A stretch of 41,335 bases of DNA from a virus. Below, in pieces: positions 1 through 7,576 of the stretch. Position 1 is the stretch's first letter. The number at the start of each line of letters is the position of its first letter. The notes under the pieces were generated by a model. The model was not told the DNA's origin. It made no database searches and saw only the letters and a program-made list of their open reading frames with translations. The position numbers were made by a program, and so were the translations under genes. The stretch spans positions 1-41,335 of the IMG/VR virus record IMGVR_UViG_3300025131_006924; one strand, given 5' to 3'.

Positions 1-364
1 ATTCTTTTGATATTGTAAGAGTCATAGTTTGAAAGTTAACAAGACCACCTAATTGATTCCACATACTGGATATTTTACTGTATTCATCTTTAATGCGGGG
101 TATTTTAATAAAATCTTGTTTGTTTTGGCGTCTTGCTATTTCTTGTTCTTCTTCACTTGCCGTTTGATACATAGATGCAATAAAACTATAATATTCATTC
201 TCTGTAGAGGTTAATATTAATTTGCCTTCCGTAAACTGCCAATAGAAGCCATCACGCGGATCTATGTACTTGTCTCCACCTGCCCAAGGCTTTATAACAT
301 CACTAATATTTTCGTGACGATGATCGTATACTTCTTTTGCTTCTAGTAATTGTTCAAATCTCAT
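1..364 (-). CDS. Leader-tagged hypothetical protein, C-terminus cut by window edge
   Basis: An open frame of 121 codons starts with ATG at 364 and runs off the left edge without a stop, so only the N-terminal part is visible. It begins MRFEQLLEAKE, the same kind of short leader with a Glu at about residue 8 that recurs through the window. The rest is mixed charged sequence with several Tyr and Trp residues and no family I recognise. Its start lies 11 bases inside the end of the upstream MORN gene (stop at 354), so the two are probably translationally coupled. A role as an internal head protein is inference from the leader alone. Confidence 0.75.
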   Translation of the reverse strand, partial: MRFEQLLEAKEVYDHRHENISDVIKPWAGGDKYIDPRDGFYWQFTEGKLILTSTENEYYSFIASMYQTASEEEQEIARRQNKQDFIKIPRIKDEYSKISSMWNQLGGLVNFQTMTLTISKE

Positions 365-644
365 CAGAACTTATACCGTTAACAAATGTACCGGTTGTTA
401 CTGAGCCATCGGCATGGGTCATAGTTCCGGCTCCATTCGGTTGTCCGTTGGCCCATTCGCCGTCATACTTACTTCCATCAGGATCAATTCCAACTCCGGA
501 TCCATTCATTGCTCCCAATTCCCATTGGCCTTCATATGTTCCACCATCTGGCCAAGTATAACTTCCTGTTCCGTGTGGTATTCCGTCTGCGATGTCTCCC
601 ATATAATTAGTCCCACTATTACCATATATTTCTATTTCAGCCAT
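354..644 (-). CDS. Short MORN-repeat protein
   Basis: This 96-residue protein is almost entirely MORN repeats, about four copies of a roughly 23-residue unit with the pattern Y-x-G-x-W/D...G-x-G. Clear units are YMGDIADGIPHGTGSYTWPDG and YDGEWANGQPNGAGTMTHADG, with a weaker copy between them and another at the end. MORN repeats form extended beta-hairpin solenoids that in other proteins bind lipids or act as scaffolds; no catalytic domain accompanies them here. The start is preceded by an AAAGGAAAA ribosome site. This copy is Asn/Ala/Asp-rich and has diverged from the two longer MORN proteins in the window, so it is not a recent duplicate of them. Confidence 0.85.
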   Translation of the reverse strand: MAEIEIYGNSGTNYMGDIADGIPHGTGSYTWPDGGTYEGQWELGAMNGSGVGIDPDGSKYDGEWANGQPNGAGTMTHADGSVTTGTFVNGISSDEI

Positions 645-678
645 TTTTTTTCCTTTTTAATTTATAGCTTTATAATAT

Positions 679-1092
679 TTACTTTATTGTTTTCTTATGA
701 ATTGGATGATATCGCCAATCGTCTAGGCCTACATCATCATCATATTTGTCATGCCAATTAACATAATCACCTAATGTACCTTTTGCAAAATCATATGGGC
801 TACCACCTATTTCTACCCAATGGTGGGTCATGTATCCTCCTGTTTCGGCATCTCTTCCTTCGTCTGTTTCTAGTTCGCCAAACACACCAACTACTTCTTC
901 AGGAAATGCCCGGGCAACTGCATGAGCAGTATATTGGCATCCACCAAGTTCACAACTATCAACATATTCCTTCCAGGTACTATGTTCTTCATAATCCATT
1001 AAATGCTTTTTAATTTTATCTCGTAATTTATGGTGCATCCAATATTCATGTTCAGAAGTATCAATTTCAAATAAGTCGGCTAATCTAGGCAT
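679..1092 (-). CDS. Putative papain/transglutaminase-like cysteine hydrolase with head leader
   Basis: This 137-residue protein begins MPRLADLFEIDTSE, resembling the recurring leader. In the middle it has GGCQYTAHAVA, then HHWVEIGG about 50 residues later, then PYDFAKGTL. The order Cys (followed by a helix), His, Asp is the layout of papain-fold and transglutaminase-like hydrolases, with the His on a strand before a short turn. The family match is by pattern only; I cannot name a Pfam family. The gene overlaps the upstream 99-codon frame by 8 bases. If the leader is a capsid targeting signal, this would be a packaged protease or amidase. Confidence 0.7.
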   Translation of the reverse strand: MPRLADLFEIDTSEHEYWMHHKLRDKIKKHLMDYEEHSTWKEYVDSCELGGCQYTAHAVARAFPEEVVGVFGELETDEGRDAETGGYMTHHWVEIGGSPYDFAKGTLGDYVNWHDKYDDDVGLDDWRYHPIHKKTIK

Positions 1093-1369
1093 CTATTGCA
1101 CTCCGTACATACATTTCTTTATCTGAAATTCGTTGATAAAGTTTATCATTAGTTACGTATCCTTTTAATTGGGCTAACTTATCTATTAGTGGTTGCAATT
1201 TTTTATCTACTTGCCTATAAAGTTGTCCTTCAACTCCTGCATTAGAAGGAGCAAAGTTATACTTTCTTTTGTTTACTTTTGATTTAACTTCATATGGAGT
1301 GCTATCTATTCTTGTATAATCTTGGTGTTGCACAGGACCCAATTCCATTATTATTTCTCTTATTTTCAT
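1085..1369 (-). CDS. Leader-tagged small basic protein
   Basis: The likely start is the ATG at 1369, which overlaps the stop of the upstream 525-codon gene in an ATGA junction. A frame open to 1384 would add five residues but would lose this coupling. The 94-residue product begins MKIREIIMELG, with a Glu at residue 9, and continues as a basic, Lys/Gln-rich, mostly helical sequence. No family is recognised. It sits among other leader-tagged genes, which fits a small internal head protein like the T4 internal proteins, but this is inference. Confidence 0.75.
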   Translation of the reverse strand: MKIREIIMELGPVQHQDYTRIDSTPYEVKSKVNKRKYNFAPSNAGVEGQLYRQVDKKLQPLIDKLAQLKGYVTNDKLYQRISDKEMYVRSAIDA

Positions 1370-2943
1370 ATTAGCCCCTGCCATGTTTGTTTATAATCTG
1401 TGGTATTCATTATGTCGTCACGTACAAATTTTTGAATACGATTATCGAATGGAAAAATTATTTTTTGTATCTCATCTTCGGTGTGTCCTTGTTTTTCTAA
1501 CATTTTTGGAATTATATATTTTTCCATCCAGCCTTGCATACCCCAGCCACCTATCCAATGGTGTATACGTCTATATTCGTACACCCATTCTTGTAATCCT
1601 TCTGCAAAATCTGCTGTTTCGCCACCGAATTCAGATAGTATGTCTTGAAATGCTTTAAGATGAACTGCTATACTTTTTTGTCGATTAAAATGTTTATCAA
1701 TTTTTTCGAGACTTTCTTCTTCACCGGAATTTGCCATACCACCTATTTCATAATCATATATGTTATATGTTTGTAGTCTAAGATATTCGCCTATTTCTGA
1801 ACCTATTCTAATATCTGCTTTTGTAACATCCCACCATGATTTTCTATCTGAATAACTCCGTTCAGCATATTCTTTTAATGCATTGCCTTTTTTAAGTTTA
1901 GGAATTATAACTTCATTTATTCCACGTATAAAATCAAACATATCCAGATCTTTATATCGTTCGTAATAATGTTTGCGCCAATGAGTAAATCCAACTGCAT
2001 CAAGCATTTCATTTACTGCTTTTAATCCGTCGCCCCTATTATGTTCTTCCATTAAACGTATAACACCTGTGATAGGAGCATCTCTTTCAAAATCATCCCA
2101 ATTTTCTTTAAGGTCAAAAAATTTCTCCATCCAGATGCTTAATGCCTCTGCAAATTTTTCTTTGAATATCGAATATAATTCTTCATCAATTACTAATCCG
2201 TATCTATCACGATCATTAAGAACAATGGGTCTATCCTGTACATTCATAAATTGACCACTTTCAAAATGAAATTGATATATTGGATTACTAGTTGCTATAA
2301 TACTATCTTTATCATAATTAGCATCTTTTCTTCTGATTATATACAAAGGACCTTCTTGTCTATATTCATTAAAATAATCTGACGAACCCTTACTAGCAGT
2401 ACACCATTTAGTACCTGCACCAAATGAGCATGATGCTTGTGAGGTGTTTGGTGTTACCACAACATATCTAGCACTCTCTGCAAATACATCATAACTACTA
2501 GGATCTATATGATATTCACCTTGTTGCCGTTTTTCTTTTTTAGTTAATTCTTCACCAAAGTCATCTACTGCATCTTCTAATTCATTTATATCAGCATACT
2601 GGTTAATATCACGTTTGTTAAGTCTTTGTTTAAATCGTCCAAATAACCCTAATGCATCTTTTAATCTATTAGAATCCTCAAACCCGCGGAACTTGTCTTT
2701 AATATACATGTTCATAACAGGTTGTATATATTGTTTATTAGGGGTAGGATCTATAAGTTCAAACTTATCTAATACATATTCTCTATTTTCGGGATCATCA
2801 AATTTAACATTAATACCACGGTCAATTCTGCCAATAGTAGTTGGATCTTTACGTTTAACCGCGGCCATTACTTTGGTCATAAGGTTATCGTTTGCTAATG
2901 TTTTTTCTCTACTGTATTCTAATAAAAATTCTTTATATCTCAT
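1366..2943 (-). CDS. 525-aa leader-tagged protein with KWCTAS motif
   Basis: A large protein that starts MRYKEFLLEYSREK, the clearest match in the window to a T4-type capsid targeting leader (FLLE then Y). The only strong motif is around residues 171-183, SCSFGAGTKWCTA, followed by a hydrophobic strand and YIIRR. This resembles a conserved Trp-Cys-Thr core that I have seen in unannotated proteins of other large phages; I know no assigned activity. The C-terminal half is acidic and helical with many aromatic residues. The first 103 bases of this gene are duplicated at 3644-3746 as a separate minigene. It is followed by an ATGA-coupled small gene. Function unknown. Confidence 0.85.
   Translation of the reverse strand: MRYKEFLLEYSREKTLANDNLMTKVMAAVKRKDPTTIGRIDRGINVKFDDPENREYVLDKFELIDPTPNKQYIQPVMNMYIKDKFRGFEDSNRLKDALGLFGRFKQRLNKRDINQYADINELEDAVDDFGEELTKKEKRQQGEYHIDPSSYDVFAESARYVVVTPNTSQASCSFGAGTKWCTASKGSSDYFNEYRQEGPLYIIRRKDANYDKDSIIATSNPIYQFHFESGQFMNVQDRPIVLNDRDRYGLVIDEELYSIFKEKFAEALSIWMEKFFDLKENWDDFERDAPITGVIRLMEEHNRGDGLKAVNEMLDAVGFTHWRKHYYERYKDLDMFDFIRGINEVIIPKLKKGNALKEYAERSYSDRKSWWDVTKADIRIGSEIGEYLRLQTYNIYDYEIGGMANSGEEESLEKIDKHFNRQKSIAVHLKAFQDILSEFGGETADFAEGLQEWVYEYRRIHHWIGGWGMQGWMEKYIIPKMLEKQGHTEDEIQKIIFPFDNRIQKFVRDDIMNTTDYKQTWQGLI
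2841..2943 (-). repeat. Direct repeat copy A (5' end of 525-codon gene)
   Basis: This 103-base segment matches 3644-3746 at 99 of 103 positions. It covers the first 34 codons of the 525-codon gene. All four differences are third-position or Leu first-position changes that leave the amino acids unchanged. Confidence 0.95.
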
Positions 2944-2949
2944 TCTATA

Positions 2950-3612
2950 TTACCCATACAACCAATTCGCAACACGTTTATACTTAAAGTTAAACGCATT
3001 CATCATAAGTTCTATTTCACGCAAACATTCATCTCTGCCACCACCACCCATTAGTGCTGGTGTATATCGTTTTAAATCATTTGGTTCAAACCATGGAGCA
3101 CAATATATATTGTCAGTCGTCATAGTATGAATTAAATCATCATCTATTCCATATACGTTATTAACTTTTCTGTTGCCATCACTTAATATTGCTTTTAATT
3201 GATCTTCTTCTATATCTCGAGAATCATTTAGCCTGTTATTATACATATATCTGAAAACTCGTATTATCATCCAATCTTCTATATTATTATCCATCCAACC
3301 ACGTAAAAATGCATAACCTTTTTCCATAAAGTTTAAATCTGCATTTGTGTTTAATCCACGTTCAAAATAATGTTCTTGTACTTCTTCTTCAGTATCTTCT
3401 ATGCCAACATCCATTCCATTATAAAATATTAATGCTTTTCCATTGAAATTATTCAAATATTCAATTGCATTACTTAAAGAAGTATCATATCCTCCAGGAC
3501 CGGTTAATCGAGTACTAGTTGAATGTACAGGCTGAAAGTCTACAAGTATCACGTTACCACGAGCACCGTATGTTCGTTTTTCGTTTAGTTTTCTAATCTG
3601 CCTATATCTCAT
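2950..3612 (-). CDS. Conserved phage hypothetical protein, GGGxxECL C-terminus
   Basis: This 220-residue protein begins MRYRQIRKLNEKR, a variant of the recurring leader. A hydrophobic strand VILVDFQPV follows, then ALIFYNGMDVGIED, a central aromatic helical part, and MGGGGRDECLREIELMMNAF near the C-terminus. The combination of an N-terminal strand ending in Asp, a conserved YNG segment and the Gly-rich ECL ending recalls a widespread hypothetical family in marine phages and bacteria, but I cannot give it a name or activity. Its ATG overlaps the stop of the upstream 45-codon minigene (ATGA), so expression is probably coupled. Confidence 0.85.
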   Translation of the reverse strand: MRYRQIRKLNEKRTYGARGNVILVDFQPVHSTSTRLTGPGGYDTSLSNAIEYLNNFNGKALIFYNGMDVGIEDTEEEVQEHYFERGLNTNADLNFMEKGYAFLRGWMDNNIEDWMIIRVFRYMYNNRLNDSRDIEEDQLKAILSDGNRKVNNVYGIDDDLIHTMTTDNIYCAPWFEPNDLKRYTPALMGGGGRDECLREIELMMNAFNFKYKRVANWLYG

Positions 3613-3746
3613 TTATTATCCTTACTACGTCTACCGATTTCTATTGGATCTTTACGTTTAACCGCGGCCATTACTTTAGTCATAAGGTTATCATTTGCTA
3701 ATGTTTTTTCTCTACTGTATTCTAATAGAAACTCTTTATATCTCAT
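3609..3746 (-). CDS. 45-aa minigene copying the leader of the 525-aa protein
   Basis: A 45-codon frame with ATG at 3746 (overlapping the MORN gene stop as ATGA) and TGA at 3609-3611 (overlapping the next gene's ATG). Its first 34 residues are identical to the first 34 of the 525-residue protein downstream, beginning MRYKEFLLEYSREKTLAND. The last 11 residues are unique and basic. The two copies differ at four bases, all silent (GAA/GAG, TTA/CTA, AAC/AAT, ACC/ACT). Double ATGA coupling and exclusively silent change argue that this is a translated, selected gene rather than duplication debris. It could encode a free targeting or scaffold-like peptide; the alternative is a very recent partial duplication. 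Confidence 0.75.
   Translation of the reverse strand: MRYKEFLLEYSREKTLANDNLMTKVMAAVKRKDPIEIGRRSKDNK
3644..3746 (-). repeat. Direct repeat copy B (minigene)
   Basis: Second copy of the 103-base repeat, about 800 bases from copy A and in the same orientation. It forms the first 34 codons of the minigene, with only silent differences from copy A. Confidence 0.95.
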
Positions 3747-4753
3747 ATTTTAATTCCATCCTTCCATTCCCCTACATACTTGTGTCCATCAGGGTAAGTT
3801 TCCGTTCCTTGACCATTTTCTCTCCCATCTTTCCATTCTCCTATATACTTTTTCCTATCCGAGAAAGTGAATGTTCCTTGACCATTTCTTTCTCCATCCT
3901 TGAATTCTCCTTTATAGATACTTCCATTAGTGAAAATCATTGTTCCTTGACCATTTTGTTCCCCTTCCTTGAACTCCCCTATATACTTTCTTCCATCAGA
4001 CCAAGTGAATGTTCCTTGACCATTTTGTTTCCCATCCTTGAATTCCCCTATATACTTTCCTCCATTAGCCCAAGTGTATGTTCCTTGACCATTCCACCTA
4101 CCATCCTTGAATTCTCCAACATACTGTTGTCCATCAGAATAAGTTTCTGTACCTTGACCATTTTTTTGATCATCCTTGAATTCTCCTTCAAATATACTTC
4201 CATCAGGACGAGTGTATGTCCCTTGTCCATGTTTTAAATGTCCATTCCATTTCCCTTTCTTGTATTCCCCTTCATACTTTGTTCCATCGTTGTTATATCC
4301 TAATTCTGTTATATCAATTTCTTCATCATTTTTGTTATACCATTTACCTTCTTTAGGTGACCAATTATAAACGAATCCAATAAATTTTAATCCATCCCAT
4401 GTGATAAGCATTCCAACTCCATGTGGCAAGTGATTTTTGTGGTCTCCTACATATATTGCACCAGTGGGTAGTTTCCAATAACCTATACCATTTCGTTGAT
4501 TATCTTTATATTGGCCACAATATATTTCTTTTCCTTCAAAATATGTTTTTATTCCAATGCCTTTTGCTTTATCTTTATCAAATTCACCAACATATCTATG
4601 AGTTAGATTTCTAGATTCATACATTCCAATGCCATGTTCTTTCCCATTTATATAATCGCCAATATATCTTCTTTTTGTAGGTTCTGCACAAACTCCTATA
4701 CCTGTAAAATTTTGTTTAGTTTCTTCAGTAAGTTCCATTATACCTTTACTCAT
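3743..4753 (-). CDS. Long MORN-repeat protein (about 13 repeats)
   Basis: This 336-residue protein starts MSKGIMELTEET and then consists of MORN repeats with a 23-residue period. About five are degenerate (residues 30-130), followed by a short non-repeat stretch. About eight are near-identical units such as YIGEFKDGKQNGQGTFTWSDG (residues 155-336). The regular C-terminal array implies recent tandem expansion by unequal exchange. No enzyme domain is attached. A NATAAATA late promoter box lies 25 bases before the start (4778-4785). The likely role is a structural or membrane-binding solenoid expressed late. A paralogue with very similar units is at 35542-36321. Confidence 0.9.
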   Translation of the reverse strand: MSKGIMELTEETKQNFTGIGVCAEPTKRRYIGDYINGKEHGIGMYESRNLTHRYVGEFDKDKAKGIGIKTYFEGKEIYCGQYKDNQRNGIGYWKLPTGAIYVGDHKNHLPHGVGMLITWDGLKFIGFVYNWSPKEGKWYNKNDEEIDITELGYNNDGTKYEGEYKKGKWNGHLKHGQGTYTRPDGSIFEGEFKDDQKNGQGTETYSDGQQYVGEFKDGRWNGQGTYTWANGGKYIGEFKDGKQNGQGTFTWSDGRKYIGEFKEGEQNGQGTMIFTNGSIYKGEFKDGERNGQGTFTFSDRKKYIGEWKDGRENGQGTETYPDGHKYVGEWKDGIKI

Positions 4754-4777
4754 GAGGTTGATCCAGTATGCTTCTAA

Positions 4778-4785
4778 TATTTATT
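4778..4785 (-). promoter_or_regulatory. Putative T4-type late promoter box (AATAAATA)
   Basis: The minus strand reads AATAAATATTAG, 25 bases upstream of the MORN gene start. It fits the T4 late promoter consensus TATAAATA, which is recognised by gp55-bound host polymerase with the sliding clamp. Confidence 0.5.
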
Positions 4786-4804
4786 TGTTTTTAATGATTA
4801 TTGT

Positions 4805-5074
4805 TTATAAGTATTTCTCTACGACGTCGTCGTATTTTCCGGCAATAATGTTTTGTCTAAATTGTGTAGCATTTTTATCTATCCACTGCATAATTAAATT
4901 ATTTGCTTCTTCTCTAGTACCGGTTATGGAATGTTTTTTAATGAAGTTTCGTATCATTGTATTTTGAAGATTCATACTTACTTTATGTTGTGCAGAGGCA
5001 GAAAGGTCGCTATAATTTTCATTTATTATGCGTAATAAGGTTTCATTTAATAATACAAATGTTCGTAAATTCAT
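4805..5074 (-). CDS. Leader-tagged 89-aa hypothetical protein
   Basis: The product begins MNLRTFVLLNETLLRIINENY, where LLNE then T matches the proposed leader cleavage pattern. The remaining 75 residues are predicted helical and polar, with no recognised family. Another AATAAATA box (5080-5087) sits only 6 bases before the ATG, so a transcript from it would be nearly leaderless; that box may be chance in such AT-rich DNA. Two bases separate the gene from the IMP cyclohydrolase gene upstream. Confidence 0.7.
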   Translation of the reverse strand: MNLRTFVLLNETLLRIINENYSDLSASAQHKVSMNLQNTMIRNFIKKHSITGTREEANNLIMQWIDKNATQFRQNIIAGKYDDVVEKYL

Positions 5075-5075
5075 A

Positions 5076-5753
5076 CTAATATTTATTAATTATTTTAACA
5101 TAATTTCCTTCACGAACCATAAGAGAAATACGGTTATCTTCATTTAACAAATTCCAATATGTATTTGCAATATCATCAACATCACCTGTTAATGGAAGCA
5201 ATATAGGTTCGCCTCGAAAGGGAGGTAACGGGTCTCCGTCTCCCATATATGTTGTTATGCAATATCCAACTCCCAAAGGTATATCTGAATATCGATAAAA
5301 ACAATGATCGGTATTGCCTGTATGATTTCTTTTTATAACAGATAGTGTTATGCATTGTTCGTTTTTATTTACATAGCCAGATATTCGAGGAGTATAATTA
5401 GGAGCATCAGGTTCGTAAGTCTCATATGCTAATGATGTTAAAAATCCGCTTCCTAGCATTAATTTATCATAAATCATATCTGTTTGTGATCCATTACTTA
5501 CAATAACATTATGTCCTATGCCTCGCATAGCATTATAAATTATTAGTGATGGATCTTTAACTAACGAAGGATCGGCGGCTTCAGTACTTAAAATATTATT
5601 TTTATATTTAAAAACTCTATTTCTACTATTATCACTGCGACCCATTATCCAATAAATTACAACCCATTCACTATCATGGTTACGCCCAATGATAATACCA
5701 CGACCCGGGTAACTATTATTTGATATGTGTGCTAAACTGTTATTCGCATTCAT
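5076..5753 (-). CDS. IMP cyclohydrolase-like protein (PurO type)
   Basis: This 225-residue protein matches the IMP cyclohydrolase family known from archaeal PurO and some bacteria. Landmarks in order are SYPGRGIIIG (residues 14-23), WIMGRSDNSRNRVF, DPSLIIYNAMR, VSNGSQTD, YEPDAPNYTPRISG and a terminal half with YCITTYMGDG. The enzyme closes the ring of FAICAR to give IMP, the last step of purine synthesis. It differs from bacterial PurH, in which this activity is fused to a transformylase. It overlaps the lipase gene by 14 bases. With PurE and a phosphoribosyltransferase elsewhere in the window it suggests that the phage boosts purine supply. I see no lesion, but exact active-site residues were not verified. 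Confidence 0.85.
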   Translation of the reverse strand: MNANNSLAHISNNSYPGRGIIIGRNHDSEWVVIYWIMGRSDNSRNRVFKYKNNILSTEAADPSLVKDPSLIIYNAMRGIGHNVIVSNGSQTDMIYDKLMLGSGFLTSLAYETYEPDAPNYTPRISGYVNKNEQCITLSVIKRNHTGNTDHCFYRYSDIPLGVGYCITTYMGDGDPLPPFRGEPILLPLTGDVDDIANTYWNLLNEDNRISLMVREGNYVKIINKY

Positions 5754-6567
5754 CGCAAAGTTTTGGAAAAATGTGTTCTTCTAATACATCATAATATTCT
5801 TGTATTGAATGGTCTCTACCATCTATTTCAAAAAATGACTCTTCTTCGTGACTCTCATCCCATTCTAATGTTTCTGGATTTATTTGAATTCCGGAATGAA
5901 GAAAAGGATAAGGAGGAAGAAAAGGCACAGGATCATTCCCAAAAGAAACACGGAAATGAGTGGGTCTATTTTCAAAAAAGGTCGTACTGACTTTGGGAGA
6001 ACCAAAAGTATATATTTGAACATCATGCCCCCTTTGGTCTAACCATAGACCAATTATTTGTGCAACTGCGCCACCCATTGAGTGACCCGTTAAATATACT
6101 ACTTGTTCTAATTTATAATTGTCATCAATATCTTCGAGTATAAACATGGCGGCATCTTTAAATCCACGATGTAAATTAATATCACAATGTCCTGGTTCTG
6201 TACCGCACCAGTGGTCAGTTAATCCGTCATCTTTCCATACTCTAAAATCAAGATCTGTTACTAAAGCATTTTTAGCACTTTTTGTACCTCTAAAAATAAG
6301 AATTGTCACACCTTGATCTTGTTTTACATGATATGAAAATTCATCTTTTCGTATTTCGTATAATTTATTTTCAGCAGTAGCTCGACGATATGATGTGTTA
6401 CAATAATTTGCCATTTCGACAAGTTCAAAAGGGTCTACCGGTAATGTATCTTTATTGCCATATTCGCCATCGCTTCGAAGTAATTTATTAGTCCATGCAC
6501 AACCATTAACCATGTATACTATGATTATTAGGAACAGCAATATAATTTTTCGAGCTTGCATATACAT
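5740..6567 (-). CDS. Secreted lipoprotein lipase, class 3 (alpha/beta hydrolase)
   Basis: The 275-residue protein has a hydrophobic N-terminus (residues 7-20) followed by VNGC, a plausible lipobox with Cys23 as the acylated residue. The mature part is a class 3 lipase: ILIFRGT strand, GHSMGGAVAQ nucleophile elbow with Ser163, FGNDPVPFLPP with Asp212, and DHSIQEYY with His253. These form a complete Ser-Asp-His triad. The family hydrolyses lipid esters. The predicted destination is the inner face of the outer membrane or the periplasm of a Gram-negative host, which would fit late membrane disruption or superinfection defence. ATG codons at 6567 and 6561 are both possible starts; a CATAAATA sequence overlaps the first. 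Confidence 0.85.
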   Translation of the reverse strand: MYMQARKIILLFLIIIVYMVNGCAWTNKLLRSDGEYGNKDTLPVDPFELVEMANYCNTSYRRATAENKLYEIRKDEFSYHVKQDQGVTILIFRGTKSAKNALVTDLDFRVWKDDGLTDHWCGTEPGHCDINLHRGFKDAAMFILEDIDDNYKLEQVVYLTGHSMGGAVAQIIGLWLDQRGHDVQIYTFGSPKVSTTFFENRPTHFRVSFGNDPVPFLPPYPFLHSGIQINPETLEWDESHEEESFFEIDGRDHSIQEYYDVLEEHIFPKLCDECE

Positions 6568-6614
6568 ATTTATGGAATTTTTGTAAATATCTGGTAAGGT
6601 AGGGTTTACAAAAA

Positions 6615-6899
6615 TTACCCCATAGTTTTTATTTCTACTGGGTTACCATTTATATCATAATCTATTGGAGGACTGCCATGAACATAATGAAGCATTTCTA
6701 TTTCACTAGTTATTTCGGCTTTTACTACAGGCCATTTATTCCATGTTGCTTCTAATGATGTCATTCCGCCGCGATGTAACATTGTGCTACCATCTTCTAA
6801 TGTAAGTCGTCTAACTTTGTATTCTTCAAACTCGTCAATTTTGTGTTTTTTTCTAAAATCATTTGATCGCTGTTTTCTTTTGTAGTATTCTGTTTGCAT
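6615..6899 (-). CDS. Hypothetical protein, possibly second half of a frameshifted gene
   Basis: A 94-codon frame starting MQTEYYKRKQRSND and rich in basic residues, then RRLTLEDGSTMLHRGG and a Pro/Gly-containing C-terminus. It overlaps the upstream 93-codon frame by 103 bases, which is unusual here because most junctions overlap by 4 bases. No good ribosome site precedes the ATG at 6899. Either the two frames are separate overlapping genes, or they are one protein whose frame changes in the shared region. No family is recognised. Confidence 0.55.
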   Translation of the reverse strand: MQTEYYKRKQRSNDFRKKHKIDEFEEYKVRRLTLEDGSTMLHRGGMTSLEATWNKWPVVKAEITSEIEMLHYVHGSPPIDYDINGNPVEIKTMG

Positions 6900-7078
6900 T
6901 CGAGTTCTACTTTAAAAACGTGATAATCTGGATAGTCATTTTCGTATGGATGTAATAATTTATGTTTTTTTAGGGCTTCTTTTTTAGAGGTGGCTTCAAT
7001 GTGTTCGATACGGACCATCCACGGGGGAGTATTATTTTCGAAATAAAGCGTATAGTGCATCTCAGCACATAACCTCAC
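6797..7078 (-). CDS. Hypothetical protein overlapping the next frame
   Basis: The open frame encodes up to 93 residues. The first six (MRLCAE) may be upstream of the real ATG at 7060, which gives MHYTLYFENNTPPWM. The sequence to about residue 60 (HVFKVELE) looks like a normal compact alpha/beta domain. The final 33 residues, which overlap the downstream gene, are low-complexity Lys/Thr/Asn sequence and look less like real coding. That supports a frame change into the downstream frame near 6890. No family is recognised. Confidence 0.55.
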   Translation of the reverse strand: MRLCAEMHYTLYFENNTPPWMVRIEHIEATSKKEALKKHKLLHPYENDYPDYHVFKVELECKQNTTKENSDQMILEKNTKLTSLKNTKLDDLH

Positions 7079-7081
7079 ACA

Positions 7082-7330
7082 TTAATTTATATAAAAATAT
7101 TTATCGACCTTTCTAATATTAGTTTGGTTAACGCTTCCTATTTGTATTTCTTTAATTTTAGCTTCAAGATTTTCTTCCCAATATTTTACAAATCGTTGCA
7201 TACGAGGATATTCAGGAGGACAATCATCATCTTGAAACATAAACAAATTTAGGATATGTTCGTAATCAGGCATCCAATAGAGCACCTGAATTGTGGTTAG
7301 TTCCCACTTGTCAATTTTGACATAAGCCAC
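7082..7330 (-). CDS. Hypothetical protein with GTG start and consensus ribosome site
   Basis: An 82-residue protein whose start is GTG at 7330. A perfect AGGAGG lies 6 bases upstream, and the ATG that overlaps the GTG is out of frame and soon stops. The product is rich in Trp, Tyr and acidic residues (VLYWMPDYEHILNLFMF). It has no signal peptide or recognised domain, and its function is unknown. Confidence 0.65.
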   Translation of the reverse strand: MAYVKIDKWELTTIQVLYWMPDYEHILNLFMFQDDDCPPEYPRMQRFVKYWEENLEAKIKEIQIGSVNQTNIRKVDKYFYIN

Positions 7331-7344
7331 ATAAAACCTCCTTA

Positions 7345-7575
7345 TTAATAAGGGCTTTGATATGTTTCGACAACCATTATGTCATCGGCTTCCGACATTC
7401 TATTTAAAAATATTCTGTATTCTGTTTTACTATCAAAAAATCTTATATTAATAGAACTTTCCGGAATAACATATGCTGGAGGTTTTTGTGATTGAGCATG
7501 AGGTTGTTTTTTTTCTGCTTCCACAATTGCCTGCGGTATATTATACCATCTTACAAAGTGTTGAAATGACTTCAT
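7345..7575 (-). CDS. Small hypothetical protein, possible leader variant
   Basis: This 76-residue product begins MKSFQHFVRWYNIPQAIVE followed by AEKK. AIVE then A fits the T4 prohead protease site seen in the other leader-tagged genes, but the leader is longer and the match is weak. The rest contains a Gln/Pro/His stretch and a short alpha/beta segment (INIRFFDSKTEYRIFL). One base separates it from the membrane protein gene upstream. No family is recognised. Confidence 0.6.
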   Translation of the reverse strand: MKSFQHFVRWYNIPQAIVEAEKKQPHAQSQKPPAYVIPESSINIRFFDSKTEYRIFLNRMSEADDIMVVETYQSPY

Positions 7576-7576
7576 A

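Noticed and set aside
337-761. Plus-strand open frames across the MORN gene
   Set aside because: They are shadows of minus-strand coding sequence. Their residues are dominated by Ser, Phe, Pro and Tyr as expected from the complement of repeats, with no ribosome site or partner.
4048-4230. 60-codon minus-strand frame in a second phase
   Set aside because: It is an out-of-phase translation of the same MORN repeats. A similar frame occurs at 35631-35837 for the other MORN gene.
3695-4237. 180-codon plus-strand frame with regular internal repeats
   Set aside because: The repeats are the reverse complement of the MORN array in 3743-4753; the MORN protein is clearly the real gene.
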